A DNA stretch of 64,000 bases from Photobacterium indicum. Lineage in GTDB: Bacteria > Pseudomonadota > Gammaproteobacteria > Enterobacterales > Vibrionaceae. The number at the start of each line of letters is the position of its first letter. The stretch's first letter is position 1. Below the pieces are notes generated by a model. The model was given only the letters and a program-made list of their open reading frames with translations. It was not told where the DNA came from and did no database searches. The stretch spans positions 62,001 through 126,000 of the forward strand of contig NZ_PYOC01000005.1 in assembly GCF_003026215.1 (NCBI RefSeq), given 5' to 3'. Of this stretch, positions 8,619-17,379 are shown in pieces. The translations under genes and the position numbers were made by a program.

Positions 8619-9881
8619 ATGTCATTCTCCAACCTTGGATTAAGCGACCCGATTTTAAAAGCAGTAGCCGAATTAGGCTACGAGACCCCTACGCCGATTC
8701 AAGAGAAGGCGATTCCGGTCATCTTGACGGGTAAAAACCTGATTGCAGCCGCACAGACGGGTACAGGTAAAACGGCTAGTTTTGTACTGCCTTTATTAGA
8801 AAAATTCAGTGATATGCCGCCAATACGTGCAAAGCGTATTCGTGCCCTTATTCTTGTCCCTACTCGCGAATTAGCAGTGCAGGTTGACGCGAACATTACT
8901 CAATATAGCAAGCACCTATCGCTGACTTCGTTAGCGATGTACGGTGGTGTTGACTATAAAGATCAAAAGCAACGTCTGATTGACGGTGTCGATATTCTGG
9001 TTGCAACACCAGGACGACTTCTTGATATGTACACTCAACGAGCGTTACATTTTGATGAGTTAGAAGTATTGGTTCTGGATGAAGCCGATAGAATGCTCGA
9101 CATGGGCTTTATCGAAGACATCAATAAAATCCTTGAACGTTTGCCAAAAGAAAGACAAAACCTACTGTTTTCAGCAACATTGTCTGATCAAGTACGTGTT
9201 TTAGCAAAAACGGCCGTTGAGCGTCCAGTTGAGATATCGGTTTCACCTGAAAACACAACAACACCCAAAATTGACCAATGGTTGATCACTGTTGATAAAG
9301 ATAAGAAATCAGCATTGTTGAGCCATATGATTAAAGAAAATGAGTGGAAGCAAGCTCTTATTTTCATTCAAACAAAGCATGGTGCCGCTAAATTAGTTAG
9401 TCAGCTTGAAAAGCGTGGTATCGCAGCTGAGGCTATTCACGGTGGCAGAAGCCAGGCTGTGCGTGAAAAACTATTGAATGATTTTAAATCGGGTGAACTT
9501 GGTTTATTGGTTGCGACAGGTATTGCTGCTCGTGGTATCGATATTGATGATCTTACACGTGTTATTAACTACGATTTGCCTGATCAAGCTGATGATTACG
9601 TTCACCGTATTGGTCGTACAGGTCGTGCTGGCGCAGCGGGTGAGGCGATTTCGTTTGTATCACGTGATGATTTCAGACACTTATGTGCGATTGAAACTCG
9701 TCTAGGTCATTTGATTGTTCGTAAAGAAATTGAAGGCTTTGTTCCTCAAAAAGAAGTGCCTGTTTCTATTTTGAATTACGTGCCTGAAACGAAAATTGCA
9801 GCAAGACGTAAGAACTTCAAGAACAAGCAGAATGGTCAAGATAAGCCACAAAGCCATGCAATACCGAAAGGTAGACGCTAA
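8619..9881 (+). CDS. rhlE: DEAD-box ATP-dependent RNA helicase, RhlE type
   Basis: A 420-residue cytoplasmic RNA helicase that unwinds RNA duplexes using ATP; RhlE-type enzymes assist ribosome assembly and RNA decay. All core motifs are present in order: Q motif (TPTPIQEKAI), motif I AQTGTGKT (about residues 45-52), PTRELA, TPGR, the DEAD box VLDEADRMLDMGF (about 148-160), SAT, then in the second RecA domain IFIQTKHGA, ARGIDIDDL and the motif VI HRIGRTGRAG. The C-terminal tail is short and basic (ARRKNFKNKQNG). Vibrionaceae carry several RhlE paralogues, so exact orthology is uncertain. It is a single gene, ended by a bidirectional terminator. Confidence 0.9.
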   Translation: MSFSNLGLSDPILKAVAELGYETPTPIQEKAIPVILTGKNLIAAAQTGTGKTASFVLPLLEKFSDMPPIRAKRIRALILVPTRELAVQVDANITQYSKHLSLTSLAMYGGVDYKDQKQRLIDGVDILVATPGRLLDMYTQRALHFDELEVLVLDEADRMLDMGFIEDINKILERLPKERQNLLFSATLSDQVRVLAKTAVERPVEISVSPENTTTPKIDQWLITVDKDKKSALLSHMIKENEWKQALIFIQTKHGAAKLVSQLEKRGIAAEAIHGGRSQAVREKLLNDFKSGELGLLVATGIAARGIDIDDLTRVINYDLPDQADDYVHRIGRTGRAGAAGEAISFVSRDDFRHLCAIETRLGHLIVRKEIEGFVPQKEVPVSILNYVPETKIAARRKNFKNKQNGQDKPQSHAIPKGRR

Positions 9882-9891
9882 AGCGTGAAGC

Positions 9892-9928
9892 AAAAGGGGA
9901 GTTGATGTATATCCTAGCTCCCCTTTTT
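9892..9928. terminator. Bidirectional terminator between rhlE and the secretion operon
   Basis: AAAAGGGGAG (9892-9901) pairs with CTCCCCTTTT (9918-9927). The A-run on one side and T-run on the other let it end transcripts from both strands. It separates the convergent rhlE and ABC gene. Confidence 0.88.
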
Positions 9929-9981
9929 CATACACAAAGTACTTCAATTTTTGCCTCGTTCTTGCCTATATTCTATTTACC

Positions 9982-12123
9982 TTAATTCTTAATCGTCTGA
10001 ATTACTTTGTCAGGGAAGCCAAAGTATTTTTGTGCACCATCATGATCGAGTAATAAACAGTTATTTGAGGCTGCAATATAAGACTTATCGTTAGTCGTGA
10101 AAATGACCGTCGCTTCTGCCAGTTTCTCAGTAAATAGCTTATTAATGTATTTCACGTATTCTTTTTCGCAGCCCACAAAAGGCTCATCAATAACAATGAC
10201 CCCTTGATCACAGCAACCGAGGCCAAGTGCCATCCGCAATGATTGCTGCACGCCATTAGGTAATTGCTCGACATAATCTGAAGACATGTGTGTATCTAGC
10301 CCGTCGGGTAACCATGGGTGTAAGTCAAAGAAGTCGATAATTTCTTCCATCTGATGTTTCGCAATTACACCGTCATGGATGATGAAATTAGATTCCAGCG
10401 TTCCTTCAAAAATGTGCAATTCAAAGGGAATGTAGTTAATGGCTTTACGGTAGCGGAAATTATTGAACTGCTTAATATTGTAACCATCCAATAAAACACC
10501 GCCTTGATAGCGATCTTCCAATCCAGCCAAAATACTGAGAAGAGTCGTTTTTCCTGAACCTGAAATACCTGATATCGAGACTTTGTCACCAGCTTGTACG
10601 TTAAAGGCAAGGTTAGTTAATCCATTCGGTGCGCCTTGGTAGCGATGAGTAAGACTATTAACGTCGATGTTCCCTTTAAAATGTCGAATTGGCGGGCTCT
10701 TTTCTAAATGGTAACGGTCGTCATTTAGCGACATTAATGCGTTAATCTGTGTGCTAGCAGCCTTAATGGTTTTGAACTTGGTAATGGAGTTGTAGATGCC
10801 CATTATAGGTCCTAGTGCTTTCCAAACTAAGATGATGATGGCAAGCATTGCTCCTGCTTCTGTTTCCCCCGCCATTACGCCTAAGACGGCTGTGATGATA
10901 CTCGCTGTACCAATGGCTTGAATTAACCCTTGCCCCATGGATTGGATTTTACCGTTGGTTATTGAAACGCCTTTGGCATCATCCAAACTCTGGTTATGTG
11001 CAGCATGAAAACGTGAACGGATAACACGCAGTAACGGTAACCCCTGAATGGTATTAATGCTGCGTAATAGCTCATTCCATTGATAAGACACCATGGCATT
11101 GGCGCGTGAACTTTTAGCTGTTGCTTGGGTGTAGATATAGCGAGAATACACGCAGAACACTAACATCAAAGCAATGCCGGCTAATACGGTAAGCGCGGCA
11201 GATCCAGAAATGATGGTAATTGCCAAAATGAAGATGATAACAAACGGCATATCAAAGTAGCTGAGTGTTGATTCTGCTGTCACCAATTTTCGCAGCTGGT
11301 CGATGTCTTTCAAACGGGCTAATTGCGATGATACCCCTGCTGATGATGTCATCGAATAGGGTAGCCATAACAGTTTGCTAATGACATTTTGGGATATATG
11401 AGTAGCAAGATCTTTACCTGATGTTGCGAGTATATTCATTCGAATACGTTTGAATCCATATTCAGCAAACGCCAGAAATATCGCTAATGCTGTTAGCCAG
11501 AATAGAGTGGTTTCAGAACCTGAGGTTAGCGCGAAGCTGTAGACTCCCATGATAAAAAATGGCTGCATAGCACCAAGCACATTGATGATCAAACTCAGTA
11601 GCACTAAACTTTTTATTTCATCGTTATAACGGTAAAACGCGTATTTTATCCAGTTAGATTTGTCTTGGGATTCTGGTGGTGGTTCTCGAAATATTTTCGA
11701 ATATTCCGATATTTCACACACCGTACACGCTTCATTGGTAAGCGCATGTTCAAGCAGTACATTGTTTCGGTAGTCGAACAGCTTTGCCATGCCGTTTTCA
11801 ATACCTAAAAAGATGGTGCATACATTATCGAATTCGATAAAAGCAGGTACAGAAGCATGCTCTAGCTGATGCATATTCGGGTGGCGTTGTTTTTTACATT
11901 CGTAATCTAACCGTGACAAGGTACTGGCAAAGCTGTCGATGTCTTTGTCTTGAGGAATAAAGGCATCGGTTAATATTTCGGGGGTGCCTTCCCACTGCAG
12001 CGTGACTAAAGTATAAGCGATACCTAATATGGTTGGAGAGTCACGGTAACGCTCTTTGAATTTAGCGGAACCAAAGTCGCCTAGTCGTTCTTCAGTATTG
12101 CTGAAATCGATCAATACGCTCAT
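9982..12123 (-). CDS. Type I secretion ABC half-transporter with C39-like domain and atypical ATPase
   Basis: A 713-residue inner-membrane exporter subunit. The N-terminal 150 residues form a C39-peptidase-like domain, but no catalytic cysteine-histidine pair is apparent (the form used for docking in RTX and LapB exporters). Six membrane segments span about residues 172-430. The nucleotide-binding domain has Walker A GISGSGKTT (about 517-525) and Walker B VIVIDEP (about 641-647). The Q-loop position reads YIPFELHIF with no glutamine, the signature is LPNGVQQSL instead of LSGGQ, and the switch region is FTTNDKS with no histidine. Last gene of the cluster, overlapping the previous ABC gene by 4 bases (ATGA). 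It probably forms a heterodimer with that protein. Confidence 0.88.
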   Translation of the reverse strand: MSVLIDFSNTEERLGDFGSAKFKERYRDSPTILGIAYTLVTLQWEGTPEILTDAFIPQDKDIDSFASTLSRLDYECKKQRHPNMHQLEHASVPAFIEFDNVCTIFLGIENGMAKLFDYRNNVLLEHALTNEACTVCEISEYSKIFREPPPESQDKSNWIKYAFYRYNDEIKSLVLLSLIINVLGAMQPFFIMGVYSFALTSGSETTLFWLTALAIFLAFAEYGFKRIRMNILATSGKDLATHISQNVISKLLWLPYSMTSSAGVSSQLARLKDIDQLRKLVTAESTLSYFDMPFVIIFILAITIISGSAALTVLAGIALMLVFCVYSRYIYTQATAKSSRANAMVSYQWNELLRSINTIQGLPLLRVIRSRFHAAHNQSLDDAKGVSITNGKIQSMGQGLIQAIGTASIITAVLGVMAGETEAGAMLAIIILVWKALGPIMGIYNSITKFKTIKAASTQINALMSLNDDRYHLEKSPPIRHFKGNIDVNSLTHRYQGAPNGLTNLAFNVQAGDKVSISGISGSGKTTLLSILAGLEDRYQGGVLLDGYNIKQFNNFRYRKAINYIPFELHIFEGTLESNFIIHDGVIAKHQMEEIIDFFDLHPWLPDGLDTHMSSDYVEQLPNGVQQSLRMALGLGCCDQGVIVIDEPFVGCEKEYVKYINKLFTEKLAEATVIFTTNDKSYIAASNNCLLLDHDGAQKYFGFPDKVIQTIKN

Positions 12124-13730
12124 GCGACAACCACCTTCTTCATTAATTTATGCTTAACCAAACGGGTGTCGAGCTGCCCCAATTTGTTGCTGACGATAAT
12201 GCAGATGAAGTTGTTAGATTTTGGTGCAATACATGATAATAATAAACGTCCAAACTGCTCGTCATACACCATGTCGATATCATCAATCATTAATACTGGT
12301 TTACTACTGAGTAAGGCTCGAACAACCAATAATGCGAATAATACCTGACGTGAAAATGGTAACTGAGTGTGGCTTGATATTTGGGTATAAAAGCCATTTT
12401 TCAAACCATCTATATTGTTTTTTATTGCTAAGTTTTCGCACAGAGAAAAAGCGGCATTATTCAAGTGTGGACGAAAACATGTGAGGTTATCGATGATCGA
12501 CCCCTCTACTAATGTGGTATTTTTGTCGACTTTGATGATGTCATTACGCCATGTGGCATATTCAATATCAGTTAGCGGCTGTTCATTGACGTGAATCGTG
12601 ATCGTATCATCGTGAGTATCCCGTGTTAGACAGCGCAGAAGGTGACTTTTCCCCGTTCCGCTCGCGCCTGTGAAGAGGTGAATATTTCCTTTAGCAAGTT
12701 CAAAATTTTGTGAGGGCGTAACTTCACCTATTGGTTGAATGCTGAGCGTAAGGCTATTCACGGGTTGTAGGGGGATATCTTTATTGGCTGTGGCTTCTAA
12801 TTCCAGCAGTTCACAAATACGCTCAATGTGCATTTGGTTTACCCGCCAGCGGCTCAGAGTTCTCATTACTTGCTGGTAAGGGGCAAAGTAGCGATTGGTG
12901 AGAAGAATTACGGCAGCCATAACCCCTTGGCTAATTTCTAGGTTGATAACAGCACGTGCGCAAAGCACCACGACTAAGGCGACGGAAAGTTGCTGAATTA
13001 AGTTTAAGGTGAGGTTAAAAGATGATTCAAGACGTTCGTATTCAATGCTTTGGGTTTCACGTTCGCCAATCATTTCGACCATCACACTTTCTACACGGTA
13101 TTCCATGGTACGGCTTTTAATATCTAACGGATTAGAGACAATCTCGATGATCTTGGAATTGGTTAACCCTTCGATATCAGATCGTTGTGATAAAACATCG
13201 ACTCGCTTTTGAGCAAGAAAGCGCGCAGTCACAAATAAAATGCTTGAAGCGATGATAAGGGCTAAGCCTGCCCACATATTGATCAAAAAGATGATCAATA
13301 CGGTTATAGCACTAGTACCACCGTTGATCAGCGCTTTGATCGATTCCCCGCCGAAAAACTGTTTAATATCTGGGATCGTCGAAATACGTTCGAGGTATTC
13401 TCCCATTTCCAGACGGTTAAAACGTTCAATATTGGCGGCACAAATAGCAAGAAAGACACTGTTGGTAAGCTGGCTTTCAAACCGCTTCATAATGATAGAG
13501 ACCAAGTATTCTTCTTGGCGTTTTAACTGATAGTCGATAAAGATGGCTGACAGAATAACGGCAAACAACAACATCAACGAGTTGGTGGATTGATTTGGTA
13601 AAATACGGTCAAAAATAATCAAAATAGAAAAAGGCAGTACCAAACCGAGCAGCGTGGTCATGATAGTAGAAAATACCAAGTAAACTTTATCTATTGGATT
13701 GATCTTTCGAGTAAATAAATGACTTTTCAT
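12120..13730 (-). CDS. Type I secretion ABC half-transporter, second subunit, atypical ATPase
   Basis: A 536-residue inner-membrane ABC protein without the N-terminal C39-like domain. Membrane segments occur at about residues 15-310 (for example TIMTTLLGLVLPFSILIIF and SMLLLFAVILSAIFI-like stretches). The nucleotide-binding domain has Walker A TGASGTGKS (about 354-362). Walker B reads VLMIDDID, so aspartate replaces the catalytic glutamate. The Q-loop region is IIKVDKNTTLV with lysine for glutamine, the signature is LPFSRQ, and the switch region is IVSNKLGQL with no histidine. It follows the TolC-type gene by 12 bp and overlaps the next ABC gene by 4 bp. A heterodimer with the 713-residue protein is inferred. 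Confidence 0.85.
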   Translation of the reverse strand: MKSHLFTRKINPIDKVYLVFSTIMTTLLGLVLPFSILIIFDRILPNQSTNSLMLLFAVILSAIFIDYQLKRQEEYLVSIIMKRFESQLTNSVFLAICAANIERFNRLEMGEYLERISTIPDIKQFFGGESIKALINGGTSAITVLIIFLINMWAGLALIIASSILFVTARFLAQKRVDVLSQRSDIEGLTNSKIIEIVSNPLDIKSRTMEYRVESVMVEMIGERETQSIEYERLESSFNLTLNLIQQLSVALVVVLCARAVINLEISQGVMAAVILLTNRYFAPYQQVMRTLSRWRVNQMHIERICELLELEATANKDIPLQPVNSLTLSIQPIGEVTPSQNFELAKGNIHLFTGASGTGKSHLLRCLTRDTHDDTITIHVNEQPLTDIEYATWRNDIIKVDKNTTLVEGSIIDNLTCFRPHLNNAAFSLCENLAIKNNIDGLKNGFYTQISSHTQLPFSRQVLFALLVVRALLSSKPVLMIDDIDMVYDEQFGRLLLSCIAPKSNNFICIIVSNKLGQLDTRLVKHKLMKKVVVA

Positions 13731-13742
13731 TGTTTACTCCTT

Positions 13743-15176
13743 TTATTGAACCAAAAGATGTAGCGGAATAGGGGAGTCGGTTTTCCTATCGCTAATGGGG
13801 GACATTTGTTCGGCTATTTTCCCTATCGTATTCATATTCAAGTTGCCAATCAGTTCGTTCAGTTGTACTAAATTAATGATGTAGTCGTAACGGGCACTTT
13901 CATAATCTCGGATGCTGCTAAACAGCTTACTTTCAGCGGAAAGGAGATCGGTGATGGTACGTGTTCCCAATTTATGGGCTTTTTGAATGCCATTATAAGA
14001 GGCGTAATTGGCTTGAATAATGGTTTTAAAGCTGGTTAACGACGCGGAATAGTCATTAATGTTGTAGATGAATTCATCGAACTGCCGCTGGCTTTGATCT
14101 TTACTGTCTTGTAAGTCAATTTCGGTGCGCTCTATGTCGACTTTGTTTTGTTCATAGCGATAGTAATCACGACCGCCATTTAAAATTGGCACATCGAGCG
14201 TTAGGGTGTAAACAGCTTCTTCTGTCACACCATTCTCGGGGAATATTGTGGCTGAGGCATCATTGGTATCATCATAGGTATAACCGATACTGCCTGTAAG
14301 TGAAGGTACAAAAGTGGCCCTCGTTTCTTTTAGAGTTTGTCTGCTTTTTTTGACTTGCTGCTGAGCGATAAGTAAGTCATAACCCGAGGAATACAAGATA
14401 TCGTTTAAGCGACGCTCTCGATCTAAAGGGATTTCGGTGAATTCTATTGTTGATTGCAGATCATAGTCGGGATTCAAAGGTCGCTGAACAATCGTTTCAA
14501 GCTGAGTCAGTATGACTTTTTGATCTTTTTTCAAAGTGCGTAGCGTGTTTGCAGTGCCTTCTTTTTGGGCTAATACTTCGTACTTTTCAGTGCCTGCCAC
14601 ATTCCCAAGTTCGACATTACGCGTTATTAATTTTAAACGTGAGATTGAAGAATTTAACTCTGCCTGGGTCGCGCGAATTTGGGCGCTACTTTTCAAGTAT
14701 TCAAAATAGGTTGTGGATACATCTCGGATGATGGATTGACGCGTTTGTGCTGTTTTTAGGGTTTCGATATCAATATTAATGCGAGTGTTGGTGTGTGAAT
14801 AAATATCACCCAAATTAAATAAAGTTTGTGACAAGGAAACGTTAACGCCGTGGTTGTTATAGCTGTTGTCGGTGTTAGATCCCGATGCTTGATGTGTCGT
14901 ACCATCATTCCAATTGGTATTGGCTGAAACATTTAACGAAGGAAGAAATTTTCCACGGTTAATATCGAGATCATATTGTGAGGAGCGTAAGCCAGTTTCA
15001 GCACTGTTGAGTGACAAGTTTTCTTGTAAGGCTATATCGACCACTTCCAATAAATTGGCAGCAGAGGCTGTTAGAGGTAGTGAGCCCCCTAATAATAAAG
15101 CACATGACACTGCTGTTGAAACGCTAGCAGATTTTTTTAATTGCCATGTATTTTTTAATAACTCTAATGATTTCAT
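13743..15176 (-). CDS. TolC-family outer-membrane channel of type I secretion
   Basis: An outer-membrane efflux protein of about 477 residues forming the exit duct of the exporter. The signal peptide runs from MKSLELLKNTWQLKK to LPLTASA, then ANLLEVVDIALQENLSL starts the mature protein, typical of TolC, LapE and AggA proteins. Two outer-membrane-efflux repeats cover about residues 45-240 and 250-450, with long coiled helices and strand segments such as FVPSLTGSIGYTYDD. I chose ATG 15176; an alternative at 15203 has AGGGATGG upstream but adds nine residues before the signal. Either way it overlaps the kinase-like gene by more than 50 bases, which implies coupled translation. Confidence 0.87.
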   Translation of the reverse strand: MKSLELLKNTWQLKKSASVSTAVSCALLLGGSLPLTASAANLLEVVDIALQENLSLNSAETGLRSSQYDLDINRGKFLPSLNVSANTNWNDGTTHQASGSNTDNSYNNHGVNVSLSQTLFNLGDIYSHTNTRINIDIETLKTAQTRQSIIRDVSTTYFEYLKSSAQIRATQAELNSSISRLKLITRNVELGNVAGTEKYEVLAQKEGTANTLRTLKKDQKVILTQLETIVQRPLNPDYDLQSTIEFTEIPLDRERRLNDILYSSGYDLLIAQQQVKKSRQTLKETRATFVPSLTGSIGYTYDDTNDASATIFPENGVTEEAVYTLTLDVPILNGGRDYYRYEQNKVDIERTEIDLQDSKDQSQRQFDEFIYNINDYSASLTSFKTIIQANYASYNGIQKAHKLGTRTITDLLSAESKLFSSIRDYESARYDYIINLVQLNELIGNLNMNTIGKIAEQMSPISDRKTDSPIPLHLLVQ

Positions 15177-17373
15177 CACTTTTATACGGCTTGCTGATGA
15201 CATAGTCCATCCCTGCTTCAATACATGACTTGTGTTCTGTTGCACTGGTAAGTGCAGTTGCACCAATAATGGTGGCGGGTTGGTTGATATCCTTTTCCTG
15301 TTCTCGCTGGCGAATTAATTTTGTGGCTTCTAGCCCTCCCATACCTGGCATAATGCAGTCCATGAAGACGATGTCGGCACTGTGATCTTTCATGTATTCG
15401 ACAGCTTGTGCACCATCGCTAACGGTATGGGATTCATAGCCTTGTTTGCTGAGTAGCTTTTTCAATAAGAACTGCTGTACGCGATCATCTTCAACAATCA
15501 GGAAAGTGCTTTGAGTTTGTGTATTGGTTTCTTCAGTTTCTTTAAGCGCTTCTGATAAGTTAGGAATGAACTCATACGGTATTAGTGGGGTATAGAAAAC
15601 GCGATCAACATATGCATGGGTATCTTGTACCGTGCTTGATTCTGATGCTGCTAAGAATAATTTTGTTTTAGCCGATTTTTTCAGGCGTGAATGCAGTGTC
15701 TTACAGAAAGATTTTAGCTGAATCCCTTTTAGCGCATCGGTGATAATAATGGCATCGTAATTGCCAATAACAGGTAATGATTGGAAGATGTCATTGGCGG
15801 CGCGAATTACCTCAACTGTTGCACCATATTGAATTAAAATACGTGACATGATGTCGATTTGTAGTGGGGAATCGGTACAAATCATAATGTGTTTATTTTC
15901 AAGCGAACGTTCAACGCGATAAAAACTCTTTGGCGTGATATCAATGGCAATATGCAGCTGCTGAAAAGGCTGTACTGGTAAGTCGTCGTGATGTGTTTCT
16001 GATGCTTGAAACCATAAGGATTTAAATCGACTAACCTTGGTTAAAATAGCTTTAGACCATTCATCATTAATGCCGCTTTTCTCTTCGACAGAATCCCATG
16101 ATGTACCTTGGATTCTGGCAAGATCCACGTTATCGGTTGGCAAGAATAAAATTTCAAAGATTAAACGGGTTTGCTCAACGTCTTCTGCCGCTTCAGTGCG
16201 GATCCTCAGTAAAATGTGTTTTTCATTTTGTACCGATATAGCGTTAGAGAGTTGTAAGAATAGAACCCAAAATAAGCTGGTGGAATTACCTTCTATTACT
16301 TCTGGTAAGTTATCACCTAAGCTGCATTCTAGGGTGCGTTGTGATTGCTGTGTTTTGGCCGTTAAGTGCACAATCAATTCAGACATGAAAGGTAAAAAAG
16401 ACACATTGCCAGTTTGAACCTTATTACCACCAGAAATTAATCGATTATAGTTATCAGCAAGGTCGGATAAGGTATTTGTTGCCAGCGTAATATCACGTGC
16501 CATTACGGCACCATTCTCGCCAGCATCTTGTGCCATTAAGCGTACCCCACCTTGAATAGTGTTTGTCATACCGCGAATTTCATACCCAATAAGGGCATAA
16601 AGTTGGCGGTATAAATCGGCGTTACGTTTTTGAAATTCAATATCTTGATACATTGATGACAGGTTGGCGAAGATGCGTCTTTCTGTTGGTGTTGTTTCGA
16701 GGTTATTAAGCCGTGCCTGAATACCTTTGGCATCGATGTTTTCAAGCTGAGTGGCAAGCTGTTCAACATCTCGATGGGTGTGAGTATTGCGCTTGTTCAC
16801 CAGCTTTCTACGAGATGTTTGCATGAATACGAGAACAATAGCCATGCAGGTACTGAGTGCGAAAATCAGAAGAGCTTGATAAAAAAGTTGTTGCTGCGCA
16901 TTGTAGTAATCGGCTTCAACAATATTGATGAGATTCTGATGAGCTGCTTGTAGTGCAACATAGCTGTTGAGTAACGATTGTTGAAAGGTAGTGATATCCC
17001 CCTTAGCCAGATATTTATCAATCGATACTTGCAGCTGCGGGTGCACCACATTTCCTACTAAACTGACTTTAGACTTTTCAATAGAAGCAAGGTGCTCAAA
17101 ATTAGTGATTTGTTGACGTAGTTCGCTAATCGGCAAACCAATGCGGGGGGAACTGGGTACACATTGTGTATTCTCACAACCGATGACTATTTGCATTAAT
17201 GCTTCCGTCTTACTCACTAATGCTGCTGAACTTTGCAGTAAATTCGACTGCAGGCTGGTGGTGTAATCGACGTTATTATTCAGCCAACGCCAACCAACTA
17301 GAGTTTGCGCGAGTATAAACCCTACAAGTAAGACGAATGAGATCCCAGTGATTGTATTCTTCGATGTATTCAC
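15124..17373 (-). CDS. Histidine-kinase-like protein lacking the H-box histidine, with C-terminal receiver
   Basis: A 749-residue inner-membrane protein. Membrane helices at about 9-30 and 165-187 flank a helical periplasmic region that contains GCENTQC. The dimerisation region reads LIGYEIRGMTNTIQG near residue 263; the canonical form is SHEIRTPLN, so tyrosine takes the place of the phospho-accepting histidine. No clear N or G1 ATP-binding boxes follow. A degenerate receiver-like segment (about 495-612) precedes a normal receiver (about 621-745) with VEDD, the phospho-acceptor in VFMDCIMPG (about residue 669) and the lysine in ISKPYK. It lies in a secretion operon next to an Hpt gene, so it probably senses or scaffolds rather than autophosphorylates. 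Confidence 0.83.
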   Translation of the reverse strand: MNTSKNTITGISFVLLVGFILAQTLVGWRWLNNNVDYTTSLQSNLLQSSAALVSKTEALMQIVIGCENTQCVPSSPRIGLPISELRQQITNFEHLASIEKSKVSLVGNVVHPQLQVSIDKYLAKGDITTFQQSLLNSYVALQAAHQNLINIVEADYYNAQQQLFYQALLIFALSTCMAIVLVFMQTSRRKLVNKRNTHTHRDVEQLATQLENIDAKGIQARLNNLETTPTERRIFANLSSMYQDIEFQKRNADLYRQLYALIGYEIRGMTNTIQGGVRLMAQDAGENGAVMARDITLATNTLSDLADNYNRLISGGNKVQTGNVSFLPFMSELIVHLTAKTQQSQRTLECSLGDNLPEVIEGNSTSLFWVLFLQLSNAISVQNEKHILLRIRTEAAEDVEQTRLIFEILFLPTDNVDLARIQGTSWDSVEEKSGINDEWSKAILTKVSRFKSLWFQASETHHDDLPVQPFQQLHIAIDITPKSFYRVERSLENKHIMICTDSPLQIDIMSRILIQYGATVEVIRAANDIFQSLPVIGNYDAIIITDALKGIQLKSFCKTLHSRLKKSAKTKLFLAASESSTVQDTHAYVDRVFYTPLIPYEFIPNLSEALKETEETNTQTQSTFLIVEDDRVQQFLLKKLLSKQGYESHTVSDGAQAVEYMKDHSADIVFMDCIMPGMGGLEATKLIRQREQEKDINQPATIIGATALTSATEHKSCIEAGMDYVISKPYKSDEIIRVIKKYMAIKKIC

Positions 17374-17379
17374 AAGTTT

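Noticed and set aside
9948..9990. Similarity of TTTTTGCCTCGTTCTTGCC to the interior of repeat family A
   Set aside because: Too short and without terminal repeats, so I did not call it a copy.
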